DNA of 64,000 nt from Mansonella perstans (taxonomy: Eukaryota; Nematoda; Chromadorea; Rhabditida; Onchocercidae), in the NCBI GenBank assembly GCA_037074765.1, contig JBAMDO010000098.1, positions 62,001 through 126,000 of the forward strand. The letters are read 5' to 3'. Positions 51,248 through 64,000 of the stretch are shown here, one piece after another. The notes beneath the pieces are model-generated. The model was not told the DNA's origin. It made no database searches and was given only the letters and a program-made list of their open reading frames with translations. Numbering within the stretch: the first letter of the stretch is position 1; each line of letters opens with the position of its first letter. The position numbers and the translations under genes were made by a program.

Positions 51248-52379
51248 CACTTAATATTTAAGCTTTTTTTTTATCATTTCTAACAATATGCGAATAAACA
51301 TTTAATGATTTTATAAATTGATTAATTTTCTTTTAAATTGTTTTGACAACCGTAATATTACAAATTGAAACTTTCCTCTAAATTCGATTGAAATAATTAA
51401 TTCATCAAGAATTATTCAATAATAGCCTCAACCCAACAATTATTTGAATTTTCTAGCAACAAAATTTTTGTTCTAAAATTTGAACAATGGAAAAAAAAAT
51501 ATGAAATGCATAGATGTACAAAAAAAGAATTGTATAATAGTCAAAATTTCAATTGTTTTTCTTTCTTTGTTTTTAATTCTATGTTCAATTATTTTTCATT
51601 TATCTTCTCCAGTTGAATGCATTCTTTAAATTTGTATTTAATGAATTTCTATTTTTTTGTTTTTTTCTTTCATGTTTTATAATTTTATTCCTTAAAAAAT
51701 GCTGCTTATAACTTTTTCAGATATTCTTTTTTCTTTCTTTTTCTTTTTATTTTTTGTACTACATAAGCTAATAAGTTAATTTTTTGATTTGTTTTGATTC
51801 TTTCTCCCTACTTCTTCTCGTTGTTTTTTTTTCTGTGTTTTTTTGTTGGATAATTTTTATTTCCACAAAAAAAAAAAAAAAACGAAAAACGAAAGGGTAA
51901 AATTTTATTATTCGTTTGAATGCATGCATATCACTGAGTGTGATAATGATTATAATGAATAGTGTTAATTAATAACGATTATAATAAATCACAGTGATAA
52001 ATGACTGCAACAAGTGAAAACGATTAGTGACAGATGATAACGGTAAGAGATTATGTTAAGCGATAGTCCTGAATGTTAATTGATAAACAATATTGATAAA
52101 TGATAAGAGTAAAAGATTATGATAAGCGATATAAGATTTTCCCTCCTGACAATATTTTCTCCTTTTTTGGTTAAAAAAAAGAAAGAAAAGAAAGTGAAAG
52201 AAAAGGAAAAACTGATGAATAAGAAGTGAAAGGCAGATGAAACACTTATTAATTGGAAAATGGATGCTGCGATATTTGTCAGTACTAATTACCCTTGCGA
52301 TCTCTGTTTTCTCTTTAATGAACCTATATTTTTAGAAAAAATTAAAAGTAAATAATAGTTTCATTATAAGAATGGGATA

Positions 52380-52740
52380 AATCATTATTGTATCTCTGAT
52401 AATGATAATGATTAGTAATGTTTGCAACAACAACGAGTGATGGTGATAATGATGACGAAGATAATGATTAATAGTAGTAATGATAAAGATAAATGGTGGT
52501 GATGATGATACAATGATTATGGTGATATTGCTAGTAATGATGATAATTAATAGTAGCAGTGACGATGATGATAAATAGTGATATGATAGCAGGCATGATG
52601 ACGATGATAGTGAATTATAGTAGCGTTGACAATGATTACTAGTAGTGATAGAGATGATTATAACTAATGGTATCGGTGACAATGATGATAATGATAATAG
52701 TAGTGATGGTGATGATGGCAATGATAGTTAATAATCGTAT
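52380..52740. repeat. GAT/AAT triplet-rich tract
   Basis: Degenerate GATGATAATGATG repeats over about 360 bases. They give long open frames on both strands, which are repeat by-products. Confidence 0.85.
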
Positions 52741-54398
52741 AGTAACAGTGATTATTCAGTAAAGATGACGACAACCATGATAATGATATCGTAGTCGCCT
52801 TTAAAATTACAACCATAAAAATATCATATAGTGATGATTATGATCATTGATGTTTATACAATTTTGTATTAGTATTGATGAAGGCATAATTCTAATGGTG
52901 ACAATTCACTATAATGATATTGATATTATAATTATGCGAGCAATAACGGCATATTTTTTTTATATCCAATTTTTCTCGTGTTGCAATTGCTGTCGAACGA
53001 CTTATTGTCAACTAATGATGCTATTAGAGCAATAAAAAATCTTTTCCGCTTATCAGTGTCAAAAGAAAAATCTTTTCCACCTATAAAATCTTTCAGAAAA
53101 TAAAAAATCTCACCTATCGTTGTCATAATAAATTTTGCCATTAAAATCTCACTCATTAAAATTCCGTATCATCTGTTATTATCTCAATTATTCTTATGAG
53201 CAGTGAATTCATATGTATTTGTTAAATTGCTCTTAAATTTTAAATTTTTTTAAAACTTTTTTGAAAATTTCTAAATTAATTTCGAAGAATTTGTCAGCAA
53301 AATATTTGAAACTTTGCTGAAATATTTCTCTTAAATTGAAAAAAGTGCAGCCAAAATGCCGTACAGGACACTTTTAGAATAAAAAATTATTGACTGCGTA
53401 AATTGAAACTGAAATTTAATTGTTACTGATTTATACAAAAATTAATAGCAGCAATAATTAGTATATATAGTTTTTATCTACCTAATCTATTTTTTATCAT
53501 TCTGAACGATAGAATGAAATTATTTTTATTTTACCTTAATTTTTATTTTTATTATGGAATTATTATTTTTACTTTACGGTAATTTGCTGTGTGCCAAATA
53601 ATACTATTAGAACTTAAATTTTAATAACTTTTGTATGCCAAATTATAGAAATAATTTAAATACCATAAACATAAAATGTTTATAGTATTTATTTTTCTTT
53701 AATTATTCTCACACAAGAAATTATCAAAAATTAAAATAAAATATAAACTTGACGAAATAAAATCAAACTGAAAAACGTGATTTATTCATCATAATTAATT
53801 ATAACTTAAATTTATAAAAGAGAAAATACTTTCCTTTTTCATGCATGAAATAACTATTAATAATCAATCAAAGAAAGGTCTGCTATTTTCTTTGCTCAGG
53901 TGACTATTCGTTATCATTGGTTAATTAGAAATCTTCCAGATGAATGATAACATTTAGTACTTACAATCTATTTAGTTAATTAGATTAATAACAGTTTAGT
54001 GGTTTTATTTAGTGATAAAAATATGATCGTTTGAAAAATTAATATCAATGGAAAAAAAAAAACAAAATTTTACTCTTTTACTCATAATATTTTTATATTT
54101 TAAAATTTTAAAATTAATCCATGAAAATAATTTTCTTTTTTATTTCAACTACTTAAAAAAAATTTTCATTTTCTTCAAGGAACAAAGCAGTCTGCATAAT
54201 ATATTTAGCTGAATATATTATAGTCCTAAAGTGGTACTTAGTGTTTAATTCATTCTCCATATTCTCCTCTTGCATGACTTTTCTTCCCTTTCTTCCTTTT
54301 CTCTTCTCCATTCGACCTTTTATAACCATTTTCATTAACATTTTGAAATAGTTTGTGGAGATTTTCCCAGATGTGACTATCGTTATAAAAAAAAATGA

Positions 54399-54463
54399 TG
54401 ATATTTATGTAATGATGATGACAATGATAAATGATACTGATGTTGTTGATGATAATGATCGTT

Positions 54464-54498
<35 letters not shown>

Positions 54499-54560
54499 GA
54501 TGATAATGATTGTGACAATGACAGCAATGAAATAATAATGATAATGATAACAATGATTTC
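54399..54560. repeat. GAT triplet microsatellite
   Basis: Degenerate GAT repeats with a perfect run of about nine units near 54469-54496. It gives poly-Asp frames on plus and poly-His frames on minus, not credible genes. Confidence 0.9.
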
Positions 54561-56663
54561 AATTTATTCATTGAATCAATTCTTCTATTGGCAGTGTTTT
54601 GAAGAAAACTTGAAGACTTTGTTTTTCTTCCTTTTTTTTCACTGATAAAAATTTTCTTTTTTCAGATTTTTTAAATTCCTTTCTGCACACTTCTTGTTCA
54701 TTTTTTTTTTCATCCAAAAAATTTCATTTATGCGAAATATAACATTATGGTCACAGAATTCATTATTTTTTTCGCAGTAATCCAATTAATAATAATTACA
54801 ATTTAGAATTAAATGAATCGCTACAACAAAATATTCCTATTTTCTTTACTTTTTTTAGACATAATTAAATCACGAAAAGATGTAATCGACAAATTAACAT
54901 GCGTATTATTTCAATTAGATCACGATGAGTAAAAAAATTAACTGTTTCGACCAAACTAGCTAATCGTTTTAATTCACATCCGTAGCGAAATTTTTTTGCG
55001 AAGTTTTTGCCACATTACCGCGTTCATTTCATTTTTTATTATTAATTTCGAATAACTTCACTTTACGAATGCTTTTTTTAATTTTTTTTTTTAAAAAAGG
55101 AACTTTTTTTGTCTTTTATAATCCAATGGTTTATTACATCGATTTGCTTATCCGTTCTTCTCAATCAATACTGCATACCACGAGCTATTCCAACTCCAGC
55201 GGGTAAAGTTAATTGATAAGAAAACAGAATTTTTCCAGTAATAAAGTTAATTGATAACGGAACAAAATCGATGGAAGAAATTATTGCACGATTGTTTGAA
55301 CTTTCGAATTTTTATGGCTTATCAATTAGTTTATTTTCACTTATAATCTACTGCATACAATTATCACTTATCATCTAACTCTTTGGCGTATTTGTACAAT
55401 GATATCATAATCCTTGGAATTATTTACTAATTTATTTGCATGCAATATTATTCTTTTCTACTCATACGTATAAATTACTTCTTTTTCAACTTTTTTAAAA
55501 CAATTCAAAGTTTTTATTTTTTGGAAAAAAATTTTTCGATTAGTTGTATTATGTAATTAGCAATTATAATCAATAAATTTTGATTTTTCCTCATCGATTA
55601 TTTGCAGTGATTTATCAAATTAACGGTGTTAAATTTGTGATAAAACAGCAAGGCGCAAAAAAAAAAACCGCATAAATTTTATTTTCTCGCTTCATTCATT
55701 TGTTTTGTGACATGTGTGCAGTTGTTCTGTTTGCGATAATATTCATTAAATCCGTGAAAGAAATAAATTAATTTTTTTAAAAAAAAAATTAATTTTTACT
55801 GAAAAATACACTTTCCTAAATTCAATTAAATTTAACATTTAACACTGAGTAAATTCATACTTCAACATACAAATAATGGCAATATTATTAATTTTTTTTC
55901 TTATTTTGCATGCTATTTATATGTGTTATTGAAAATATTTCTTTTTGAAATTTTATCAAAAATAACAAAGGGACTTTTCGTTAAATGATTTCCAATACAA
56001 TGATTGATTCTCAATATTTTAGCATTTTATTCTTGTTCATTGAACAATAAGAATATAAAAAAACTACCGACATATTTATTTTATTATTAAATGCAAGTGT
56101 AATATCAATTGAAAAAATGAAAACTTTAAAAGTGCTGCATTTTTTTTTCATTGTTGAAAATGAATGAATTATTTTTCAACGATATATTATTTCAAAAAAA
56201 GAGTAGTTGAAAATTAAATCAAAAAAATTAGAAATGATAATATTTTTGATATTCCTTTAAAAAATTTCTCACTTACTTTTTTAATTTCACAAATTTGCAA
56301 TGAATCAAAAACAAAACCTTAAATCGAGGAAAAGACAAAAAAAGAAAAGAAAAAAAACTTTAAGTATACTGATTTAGCTTAAAAAGGATAATAAAAATTG
56401 GAAAAAAAATTTAAAAAAAATTCATTTCAACAAAAAAAAAAAAAAAACTCAAATTATTTTCTTTTTTTTGTGTTTTTAGCATTTCAATTTATGAAATGAT
56501 CACTATGATTTCAACGCTTTTTTCTCTGCTCATTTTTACTTGCTAAACAATTAAACAATTGGAAATTTTACTTAATGAACTAGCAATTCAATATTATTGC
56601 TAAATTGTATTCGTTTGATAAATCATGCATAATTTAGCACTTCGGATTGGCGATATTATATGA

Positions 56664-59600
56664 ATGGGTAATGTTCACGGACTTCATAATCAACATATGG
56701 ATTGTACCGTTGATTCCGGTATAAAACGTTCATCTGTTACTTCTTCATCATTATCATTAAAATTACAACAGCAAGTAAGTTTTATCTGCTTACTTTTGAA
56801 TTTTTGATCCGGAATGAGATTCGGTAGGCTTCCTACATATATATATATATATAAAGGAAAAGATTATATATAAATAATAATATATATTTAAATAAAAAAT
56901 AATATTCAGATATATACTAATAATATTCAATTATATATATTTAGGATTTATCAGCTTCTTTATTCTTCTGCTAATTGATTTAAAATTAAACGAATCATTT
57001 GAACGTCATCAGCTATTTACAATTTGCTCTGTGAATTGTTTATATTAAAATATTATCCTTTCTCTTATTCCATTTTATTCCGATTCAATATTTTTTAAAA
57101 AGGACAAATACCAACATTATTACTAGTTATAATTAGAAAAAAAATCGGTCTTAATTCACAATTATTAAAACACTAATTAATTTCCCCGTCAAATAAATGA
57201 AAGTTTTTAAAATGAAGTAAGAAAAAAGTTATTCGATTAATAATTTCTGTTTTTTAAATTAAATTTGACTCAATTAATTTCAGTAATAAATGATAAATGA
57301 AAGATTTTTGAAAAATTTAGTCAATAAATTTAAGCTGTTACAAAAAAATTAATAAATTCTGATTCATTTCCAAAATATATGATTGTAACTTTATTACTTT
57401 ACTTTTTTTTCCGCGCTTTCTCATTGGTTTTTGAATTTGGAACTGAAATAAATTCATATTTATGAGAAGCGACTAAAGAAAACGAATAACTTTTCAAACT
57501 ATTCAAATTCCTGTCATATTTAAATGTTTTTTCAAATTAATAATTTTTTATTTTGGCATACTTAAATCATTGATGTTCATCATTTTTCTTTTTCATAACA
57601 TTTTGCAATAAATTGTTATTTCATCATTATTGACAAAAAAAAAATTTCATCTCTTTTCATATTCTTTCTAAATATGATAATTCAGGTTTCTGTATGTTTT
57701 TTTTCCAATTTTTTATGTTAAAAGTTCAACTTAAATAACCGAAAGAGAAGCGATGAAATTTTTAGATGAATGAGATAAAATTTTTAAGGTGAATGAATGA
57801 GGTGAGGTAAAATTTTGAAGAGATGAAATTTTTTTTTTTGAAATTATATGAAAACAAGAGTAGAGAAGAAAAATAAAAATTAAATAAAGGCCAAAAAAAA
57901 GTTAGAAAGGAAAAAGAGAGGAAGAAAAAAAGGTAATGAACGGATGAAAGAAATACTTTTTTTTCACAGAGTCGAAATTTGAATTTATTTTGAAATGACG
58001 TAAGACGAAATTGCTGATGACATGCCTGAATAATTGGTCTTATTCAATTTTTCTTGGCAATGTTTTTTTTTTTCACGCGATGATTTTTTCTCTTCTTGTT
58101 CTTCAAAATTATTTCTGCAAAAGCTTCCTTTCTAATTTATGATATCGAAATCTATAAATTCTTTTTTTTTTTTATCTTAATTTAATTCTCTTCTCTCTTT
58201 TCAGTAATAATGAGCAATAAACAACCAAAATTTTTATGTTCATAATCCAGGAAAAAAAAACAGTTAACAAATCTTATTCTTAAACATTTTTTTAAGCTTA
58301 CTTTGTGTTTACGTTATTCAAATGTATATATTTATTGTTCAATTACCTTCAATTCCCATTAAATTATTTTTATATTATTGCATTTCATATTATTGCATTT
58401 TCCATTAATTAATTGTTCGATCGACATTACACCATTTTCTATTACATTATCGCTATTACCGTAATTTCAGTTAAATTAATTGTTCAATGGATATTCTTCC
58501 ATTTTTTTTTATTACTTAATTTTAAACGCAATTAATTGTTCAATCAACAATACTTCATTTCTATTGAATTTAATTTCGTGGTAAAAAAACAAAGTTAACG
58601 TAATGAATTGTAAGAAATATTGGGGAAATTTTCAACGTTATTTAATTTTCATTGCAATTTCCTGTTCAAATGAACTAATAATAAAATTTCACTCAGTTAT
58701 CATTATTGCGCAAGAGCTGACAAAAAAAGTTAAACTGAAAAAAGATTGAAATATTTGGAAAGCAAATAATTTGCATATTCCGCTTCTTGATTAATTTAAT
58801 TTAATTACACGTATTAGCTGTTTTTTTTTTTTTTTTTTTTTTTAAATTATGCAAGTTTTCAAATATTGCGAAATAAATTTGCACTTATTTAAGATGAATG
58901 ATTCGTTTTTTCGTTTACCAAAAAATTTTATATTTCATACCGATTCGAACTTTTTTCTTCCGGGACAAATCTGATAAAGACACATTAATAGCGCATCTGC
59001 TTCCTCGTTGCAAATTGCTTTTTTAAAATATTAGCTAATTAAGGAAAAACAAAACTGAACAACTTTTAAACAAATGTCCAAAAATTTATCCCGAAAATTG
59101 AAAACATCATTTCGAACTAAGTGCATAATGTTCAGAAGTTATCTCTGCAAAACTAAATGACCGTTCAGCTATCCATAATTGAAGAAAATCCAATTTCCTT
59201 TCTATTTCTTCGTTTTAACAAAATTTAATAAAAAATTTGTGAAATTCAGCAAAATTTTAAAAAGATAATAATTTGTAAATTTTAAAATAGGAATTAAACT
59301 ACGGTTTTCTCATTCGTTACTTGATTTTGCTTGGTATTCATATAAATTACTTGGTATTCATATCATTACTTGATATTCATATAAATCATAATTATTAGTT
59401 ATATCATCATGATTATCATGCAATAACTACGACATATTCCATTTATAAAAACTATTTAAAACTTTTACACTTTTCCACCAAATGCTTTTTTTTAATTTGA
59501 AAAGAAATTGAAAATTTTATTAAAGCTGAAGAAATCAAAATTCGTAAGAATAGATTAATACGAATTTAAATGCACTTTAATTTTAAGTATAAATTTTTCT

Positions 59601-62600
59601 GTTGACAAGGAATTTGGATAAAAAAATTTGCTCTCGTCATTTGATTGGAAAAGGTATTAACAAAATGGAAAATGCTATCAAACGATAATTGTCTCAAATC
59701 ATATCACTTTTTTAAATGATTCATTAAAAAAACAGTACTGTTAATCATTAATAAACAGTATTTTTGATTTTGCAATAGTTGGCCAAGATTTAATTAGAAA
59801 ATAAAAAAAAAAAAACATAAGAAGGAAAAACAATATACGGTTCATGAAACAGAAGAAGAGGAATAATTTGGGAACTAGAATCTATTGGCTATTTCAATTA
59901 ATGGATAATAATTTCCTCATGTTATCAAACTTATCACAAATACCAAAGATATTATCAATAATTTTCATTGCCTAAGATATCGATAGTAACGGTGATGATT
60001 TGATACTTTTTTTGTCAATGTCAACATCAACGTCAATAAAAATTAATCTAATTTGATTATTATTGAGCTGCAAAGATGTATCTTTGATTCATTTAAGATA
60101 ATGCCATTTTTTGAATGATCCAATTTATCATTTACCTTCAATAAATAACCATCGAATTTAAAAAATTAAATATAAAAAGTCACCTACAGAAAACTCAAAT
60201 TACTCGTTACACTTTTTACTATTATTGATTTATTTAACACCTAAATCTGATTATTCATATAAAAGTATGGGTTTCTCAATGATGTAAAGAGAATTCTCAT
60301 CATTATCGTTTTTTATTAAGATGACGATATTTTTCAAAGCATTCGACTCCCTTCTAGCTATACTATGTTGCCTTGGTGATTGAATGCTTTCATAGTAGAA
60401 AAATGCAAAAAAAAAAATCCGAAATTTCACTCGGAAAACATGGCTAGTATTTAATTTAAAAGCCTCTAAGAAAATATTTTTCCAGCAAAATATTTCAAAA
60501 TTTAGTTGATAATTTCTCAGTTTTATACAACACCATATGCGTTTGCATATATTTGAATACTTGATATTAAAATACTTGGCATTTGAATTGATATCGACAC
60601 TGAAATACCTGACATTATAATATATATCGATACTGAAATACTTGATGTCTGAATTTATATTGACCTGAAATATTTAACATTTGAAAATATATTGATACTG
60701 AAATATTTGAATGTGTGCAGCGCTTTTAATACATTGCTATATACGTATATATTTCGCATACGTGTAATTAATTAAATCTTGGACGTATATATGTAAATTT
60801 AATGAATATCTAGCACTTAAATTTGATTTTTTTAGACATAACTATTTGCGAGAAATTCGCTATGCTATTATTAAGCGCTAAATATTCATATATTTATACA
60901 TATACAATTAATTAAGAACAGTCTGTTTCAATATTTAATATTGATGATATTTGTTGGATACTTAGTGAAAATTTAATACTTGAAAATATCTACATAATTA
61001 ATTCTTTTTTAGACAAATAGATGAATTTAAGTGACAATGACAATTAAATATCCAAATATATTTTTGCTTGGAAATATATGTTTAAAATATTATAAACTCA
61101 AAATTATTTGTAACAAATTAAACTCAAGAATATTTATTTATTTAATAGTTATAGGACAATGCTATTTGACTAACACACATTTCAGAATTGTTATTACAAT
61201 CGCAAAACGTCTGCTGATAATAAGCCTAATGTAATGCCAATGGAAAATGTTGCTACACCGTCAGTGTTAGCTGACAGTATTGGAAATATCAAGAAGCATC
61301 AACTGTTGAATGATTCAAATATGAGTCAACGAAATCCTGATTTACCTGGGCCAAGTAATGAACGGCGGGTATGTTTGTTTTATTCATTTTGAATTATCGA
61401 TTATTATTTTAATTGTTTAATCATATTTATAATGAAAATAAGAAATGGTTGAATATGAAATTTGCAAAACATTAGAATTTTTTGATTATTTCTTAAAGCT
61501 TTAGTTTTTAAAATTTTTAATTCAATTCAGAGTGAAAGTTTTTTTTTTTGCTAAATTTGTTTAACTTTTGATAATTTTTTTATAATTTGAATTTTTTCAT
61601 TATAAATTTAAAGTTTCCTCTGTAGAAATTAAAATTTTGAGATGAAATTTCGATTGAAAGATAAAGCCAAAACGATAGAAAATGACAGACGGCTAAAATT
61701 TATCAGTGCACATGGAAGCCTAACAATGCAGAGCTTTGAATCGGGCCAAATATCGGAAGTAGAGGTGACAATGAAACCGCTAAAAGATCGCTCACGATCA
61801 ATGTCGCCATTGAAGCAATTGAGGACATATTCGATTCGTTCGATGACTTCAGAAGAAAGTTCGATACTTTCAATGATTGTTAGTAATCCTTTAGCATATA
61901 TTTAATATCTATGACTACAATCTTTGATTTTGTGTTTAAATTTTAATTTAACAAATTTGTACTCTTTTTTTTACAACTATTTCATTTACATATTTTAATA
62001 AATTTTTTCTATATTATAACAATTTCTGGAATTTTCCCATAAAAAATTTTAAAACCGAATAAAATTTGTTTTCAGAGAATATCAAAATTTCAATAATTCC
62101 CGCTGTGATTAATTAATTTTTCTTTCTTTCTTTAGCAGCAGGAATTAATTCGACAATCTTGGCGAACGATAAGTACAAAATTAGATCTTATTGATCAAAA
62201 TTTTGCATTTTTTGTCTATCAACGAGTTTTTGAACACAATGCATCACTGAAACGAGCATTTCATATCGAGGAATATGAATTTCTACATTCAATACCGGAA
62301 AAACATTCAATTTTCCGGCAAATGCGAGTATTTGCCAATTTAATATCACTTACGGTTTGATTTGGATTTTGCATAAATTTTTTGATTTTCTTCCTTCGTT
62401 CGAATATTAATTTGTACAATTTGAAGAAAAAATTTGAATTAGCAAAATGAAATATTCAGTTTAAGTCTAACTCTTTATCCTGATAAGATTTAATTGAAAG
62501 GAAAGTAAGTTATCATATGTGACTATACAGGTGCGTCATGTGGACGAGCTTGAAACGGAAATCGCTCCAGCAGTTTTCCGTTATGGACAACGGCATTATA

Positions 62601-63156
62601 AATTTGCGGTACAACTTTTTTTTGACACTTAAAATGCCACCTGTAAATTACAATATTTCTTTTTTTAAGTTTATAAAAACTTTTTACCGCACAAAATTAT
62701 TAATTTTAACTGCTTTTTTTTCATGCTGAATCCAATTTTAGCTTTTTTTTTGCTGCAACGTTTTTTTCTGCCGTATTTTAATGATATTTAAGACGAAACT
62801 CAGTTAACCGATAAATTTTCTTCAAAATTAAAAATTGAAATTATTAAGAGAAGGAACGAATTTGTTGTAAAATTAAAAAGATTTCAAATGAATTAAAATT
62901 TTGGAAGAATAAAGGGTTAATTTTGCAGAAGGAATATTTTAACGAAGAAACGGTACGGTTATTTTGTAGTCAAGTGGTTTGTACGGTAGCGGATCTTTTA
63001 GGATCTGATATAGATCCGGCATGTGTGGAAGCTTGGATTGATTTGATGCGTTTTATTGGTTGTAAGATGCTGGATGGTTTCAATTATACTCGACTTTCTA
63101 GCAATAAAAAACTTTCTATTAATGCTAATGATCATATTTTCTATGTATTGTGGTGA
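56664..63156 (+). CDS. Globin with long N-terminal extension, predicted myristoylated, 351 aa
   Basis: Nematode globin. Exons: 56664-56774, 61186-61368, 61642-61878, 62136-62354, 62531-62608 and 62929-63156, all in phase 0; intron 1 is 4.4 kb. The protein begins MGNVHGLH; Gly2 in this context suits N-myristoylation, with Cys14 nearby. Residues 38-177 are an extension rich in Asn/Ser and basic residues (SRSMSPLKQLRTYSIRSMTS), likely disordered and phosphorylated. The globin domain starts near residue 178 (QQELIRQSWRTIS) with FFVYQRVFEHN (B-C helices), an E-helix region HSIFRQMRVFANLI, and the F-helix VFRYGQRHYKF, whose His is the likely proximal haem ligand. Helices G-H read VRLFCSQVVCTVADLL and AWIDLMRFIGCKMLDGF. 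The acceptor of exon 3 (TTTTGAG) is the least certain junction. Membrane-bound sensing or redox globins with acylated N-termini are known in nematodes. Confidence 0.88.
59320..59392. repeat. Three-copy 22-24-bp tandem repeat
   Basis: Three copies of TTACTTGGTATTCATAT-type units lie in globin intron 1. Confidence 0.75.
60540..60715. repeat. Diverged minisatellite of about 40 bp in globin intron 1
   Basis: Four or more imperfect units built on ATATCGATACTGAAATACTTGA plus a variable CATTTGAAT part. They are diverged enough to be old. Confidence 0.75.
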
Positions 63157-64000
63157 TGGTATTAATAGCAATCGCATTAATCATTGCAATAATGATGATT
63201 AATATCATGATAATGATGCTGATAGATAATAACAGTACTGATAGTTTTGATGACTGATAATATCATGACCATGATGATAACAGTAAGAATGTTCGTTAGT
63301 AATGATAATAATAAGGATGATGATAATCGATGCTGATAGTAGTGATGATAATAATGTAATGACAATCGGTGCTGATTTATGATCACAATGGTTACAATGA
63401 TGATAATGATGATTGTAATAACTGATAATGATTAACAATGCATATTTTTCACCATATAACTTACAGAAGAATTTGTCATTTATCATCATTATTTTTACTG
63501 TCGCCATCATCATCGCCATTACTATTGTTATCGACATTATTGTCATCATCATCATCTTAAAAAGCAAAAAAATTTGACGAAATGTATTTTAGTGTTATTC
63601 ATTTATTTCTGGACGAATTTCCGGTCTCATAACCAAAACTACTAAATGGAAATTTACGTTTATAATTAATTATGAGCTTTTGTTTGAATTATAAAAAGCT
63701 TTCCATTTACCTCTGTTTTAATAATTTATTTTCCTGCTTCTTATATTTGAGCTTTTTGCTTATTGTATTTTTTTTCTCAAAGTTTTTTTCCAAATCTAAA
63801 ATTGTTGAAATAACTTTTTAATGGGTAGTATTTGAATAATTGTTTAACAAAGGAATAAAACATTGTCAAGCATATCTACGTTTCATGTTTTAAATATTGA
63901 TTTATTTTGCTTTGAGATACAATTAAAATTCGGCACGATTTTTTTGTCTTCATATCTTTAATGATAATAAAGACACATTCCGGGAATGGTATCCAAAAAT
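63157..64000. other. Globin 3' flank with GAT/ATC repeats
   Basis: Degenerate GAT/AAT triplets at about 63160-63440 on plus and ATC triplets at about 63480-63556, then AT-rich DNA. AATAAA at 63854-63859 is the first canonical poly(A) signal noticed, about 700 bases past the globin stop, so the repeats may lie in the 3'UTR. Confidence 0.5.

Larger units (their letters stand above)
45701..56663. other. Gene-poor 11-kb stretch with simple repeats
   Basis: No exon with sound composition was recognised. The stretch holds a near-perfect hairpin (46140-46180), AAC-type and GAT-type triplet tracts, short duplications near 46748-46797 and 51090-51247, and a possible solo LTR or promoter cluster at 48494-48835. 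The rest is AT-rich. Part may be upstream control DNA of the globin gene, whose first exon follows. Confidence 0.5.

Noticed and set aside
52332..52721. 129-codon Ser/Ile-rich minus-strand frame
   Set aside because: Translation of degenerate GAT repeats; frames are open on both strands because of the repeat.
54355..54645. Poly-Asp (plus) and poly-His (minus) frames
   Set aside because: GAT microsatellite by-products.
63177..63567. His/Ile-rich minus-strand frames
   Set aside because: GAT/ATC repeat by-products in the globin 3' flank.
1..64000. tRNA, rRNA and CRISPR signals
   Set aside because: No B-box-containing cloverleaf, rRNA core motif or regular spacer array was recognised; a covariance scan was not possible.

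Overview
The window reads as nuclear DNA of a parasitic-type nematode, most likely a clade III (spirurid or filarial-like) worm. The evidence is strongly A+T-rich intergenic DNA, small genes split into exons of roughly 80-280 bp with short TTTTCAG-type acceptors, probable trans-splice acceptors 7-56 bases before several start codons, a nematode serpentine receptor, a nematode-type single-domain tyrosine phosphatase, a methionyl-tRNA synthetase with a C-terminal EMAPII-like domain, a globin with a long N-terminal extension, and BEL/Pao and RTE retroelement remnants. The species is an inference; the gene models were read by eye from splice signals and codon phase.

Layout. 1-3.1 kb: AT-rich intergenic DNA. 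3.1-4.9 kb (+): a five-exon serpentine chemoreceptor-like GPCR carrying an apparent 2-bp TG-repeat frameshift. 5.06-5.16 kb: a 101-nt hairpin. 8.9-10.2 kb (+): a two-exon single-pass membrane protein with a VPYYGDSRN repeat. 12.9-15.9 kb (-): a decayed BEL/Pao retrotransposon. 18.1-19.6 kb (-): a three-exon secreted Cys/Pro-rich protein, with a broken inverted paralogue at 21.4-22.1 kb (+). 23.7-27.1 kb (-): a complete seven-exon protein tyrosine phosphatase. 28.0-30.0 kb (+): a decayed RTE-type LINE. 32.2-32.4 kb: a MITE-like foldback. 32.6-40.4 kb (+): 17-exon cytosolic methionyl-tRNA synthetase. 41.5-45.7 kb (+): ten-exon ESF1-like nucleolar ribosome-biogenesis protein. 45.7-56.7 kb: a gene-poor stretch with simple repeats and a possible solo LTR or promoter. 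56.7-63.2 kb (+): six-exon globin with a predicted myristoylated N-terminus. 63.2-64 kb: GAT-type repeats and AT-rich DNA.

The genes do not form one pathway. MARS and ESF1 are same-strand housekeeping neighbours (translation and rRNA processing) about 1 kb apart, and each has its own candidate trans-splice acceptor. The GPCR, the PY-repeat protein, the Cys-rich protein and the globin look like lineage-specific or fast-evolving genes in repeat-rich DNA.

No clearly new multi-gene system was recognised. The points most worth checking are the MARS intron 7 acceptor, where the expected AG reads AT (or else a 49-codon insertion exists), the microsatellite frameshift in the GPCR, the inverted duplicate of the Cys-rich gene, several near-perfect 20-bp hairpins, and the repeated CCCCTCTT-TATA block near 48.5-48.8 kb.
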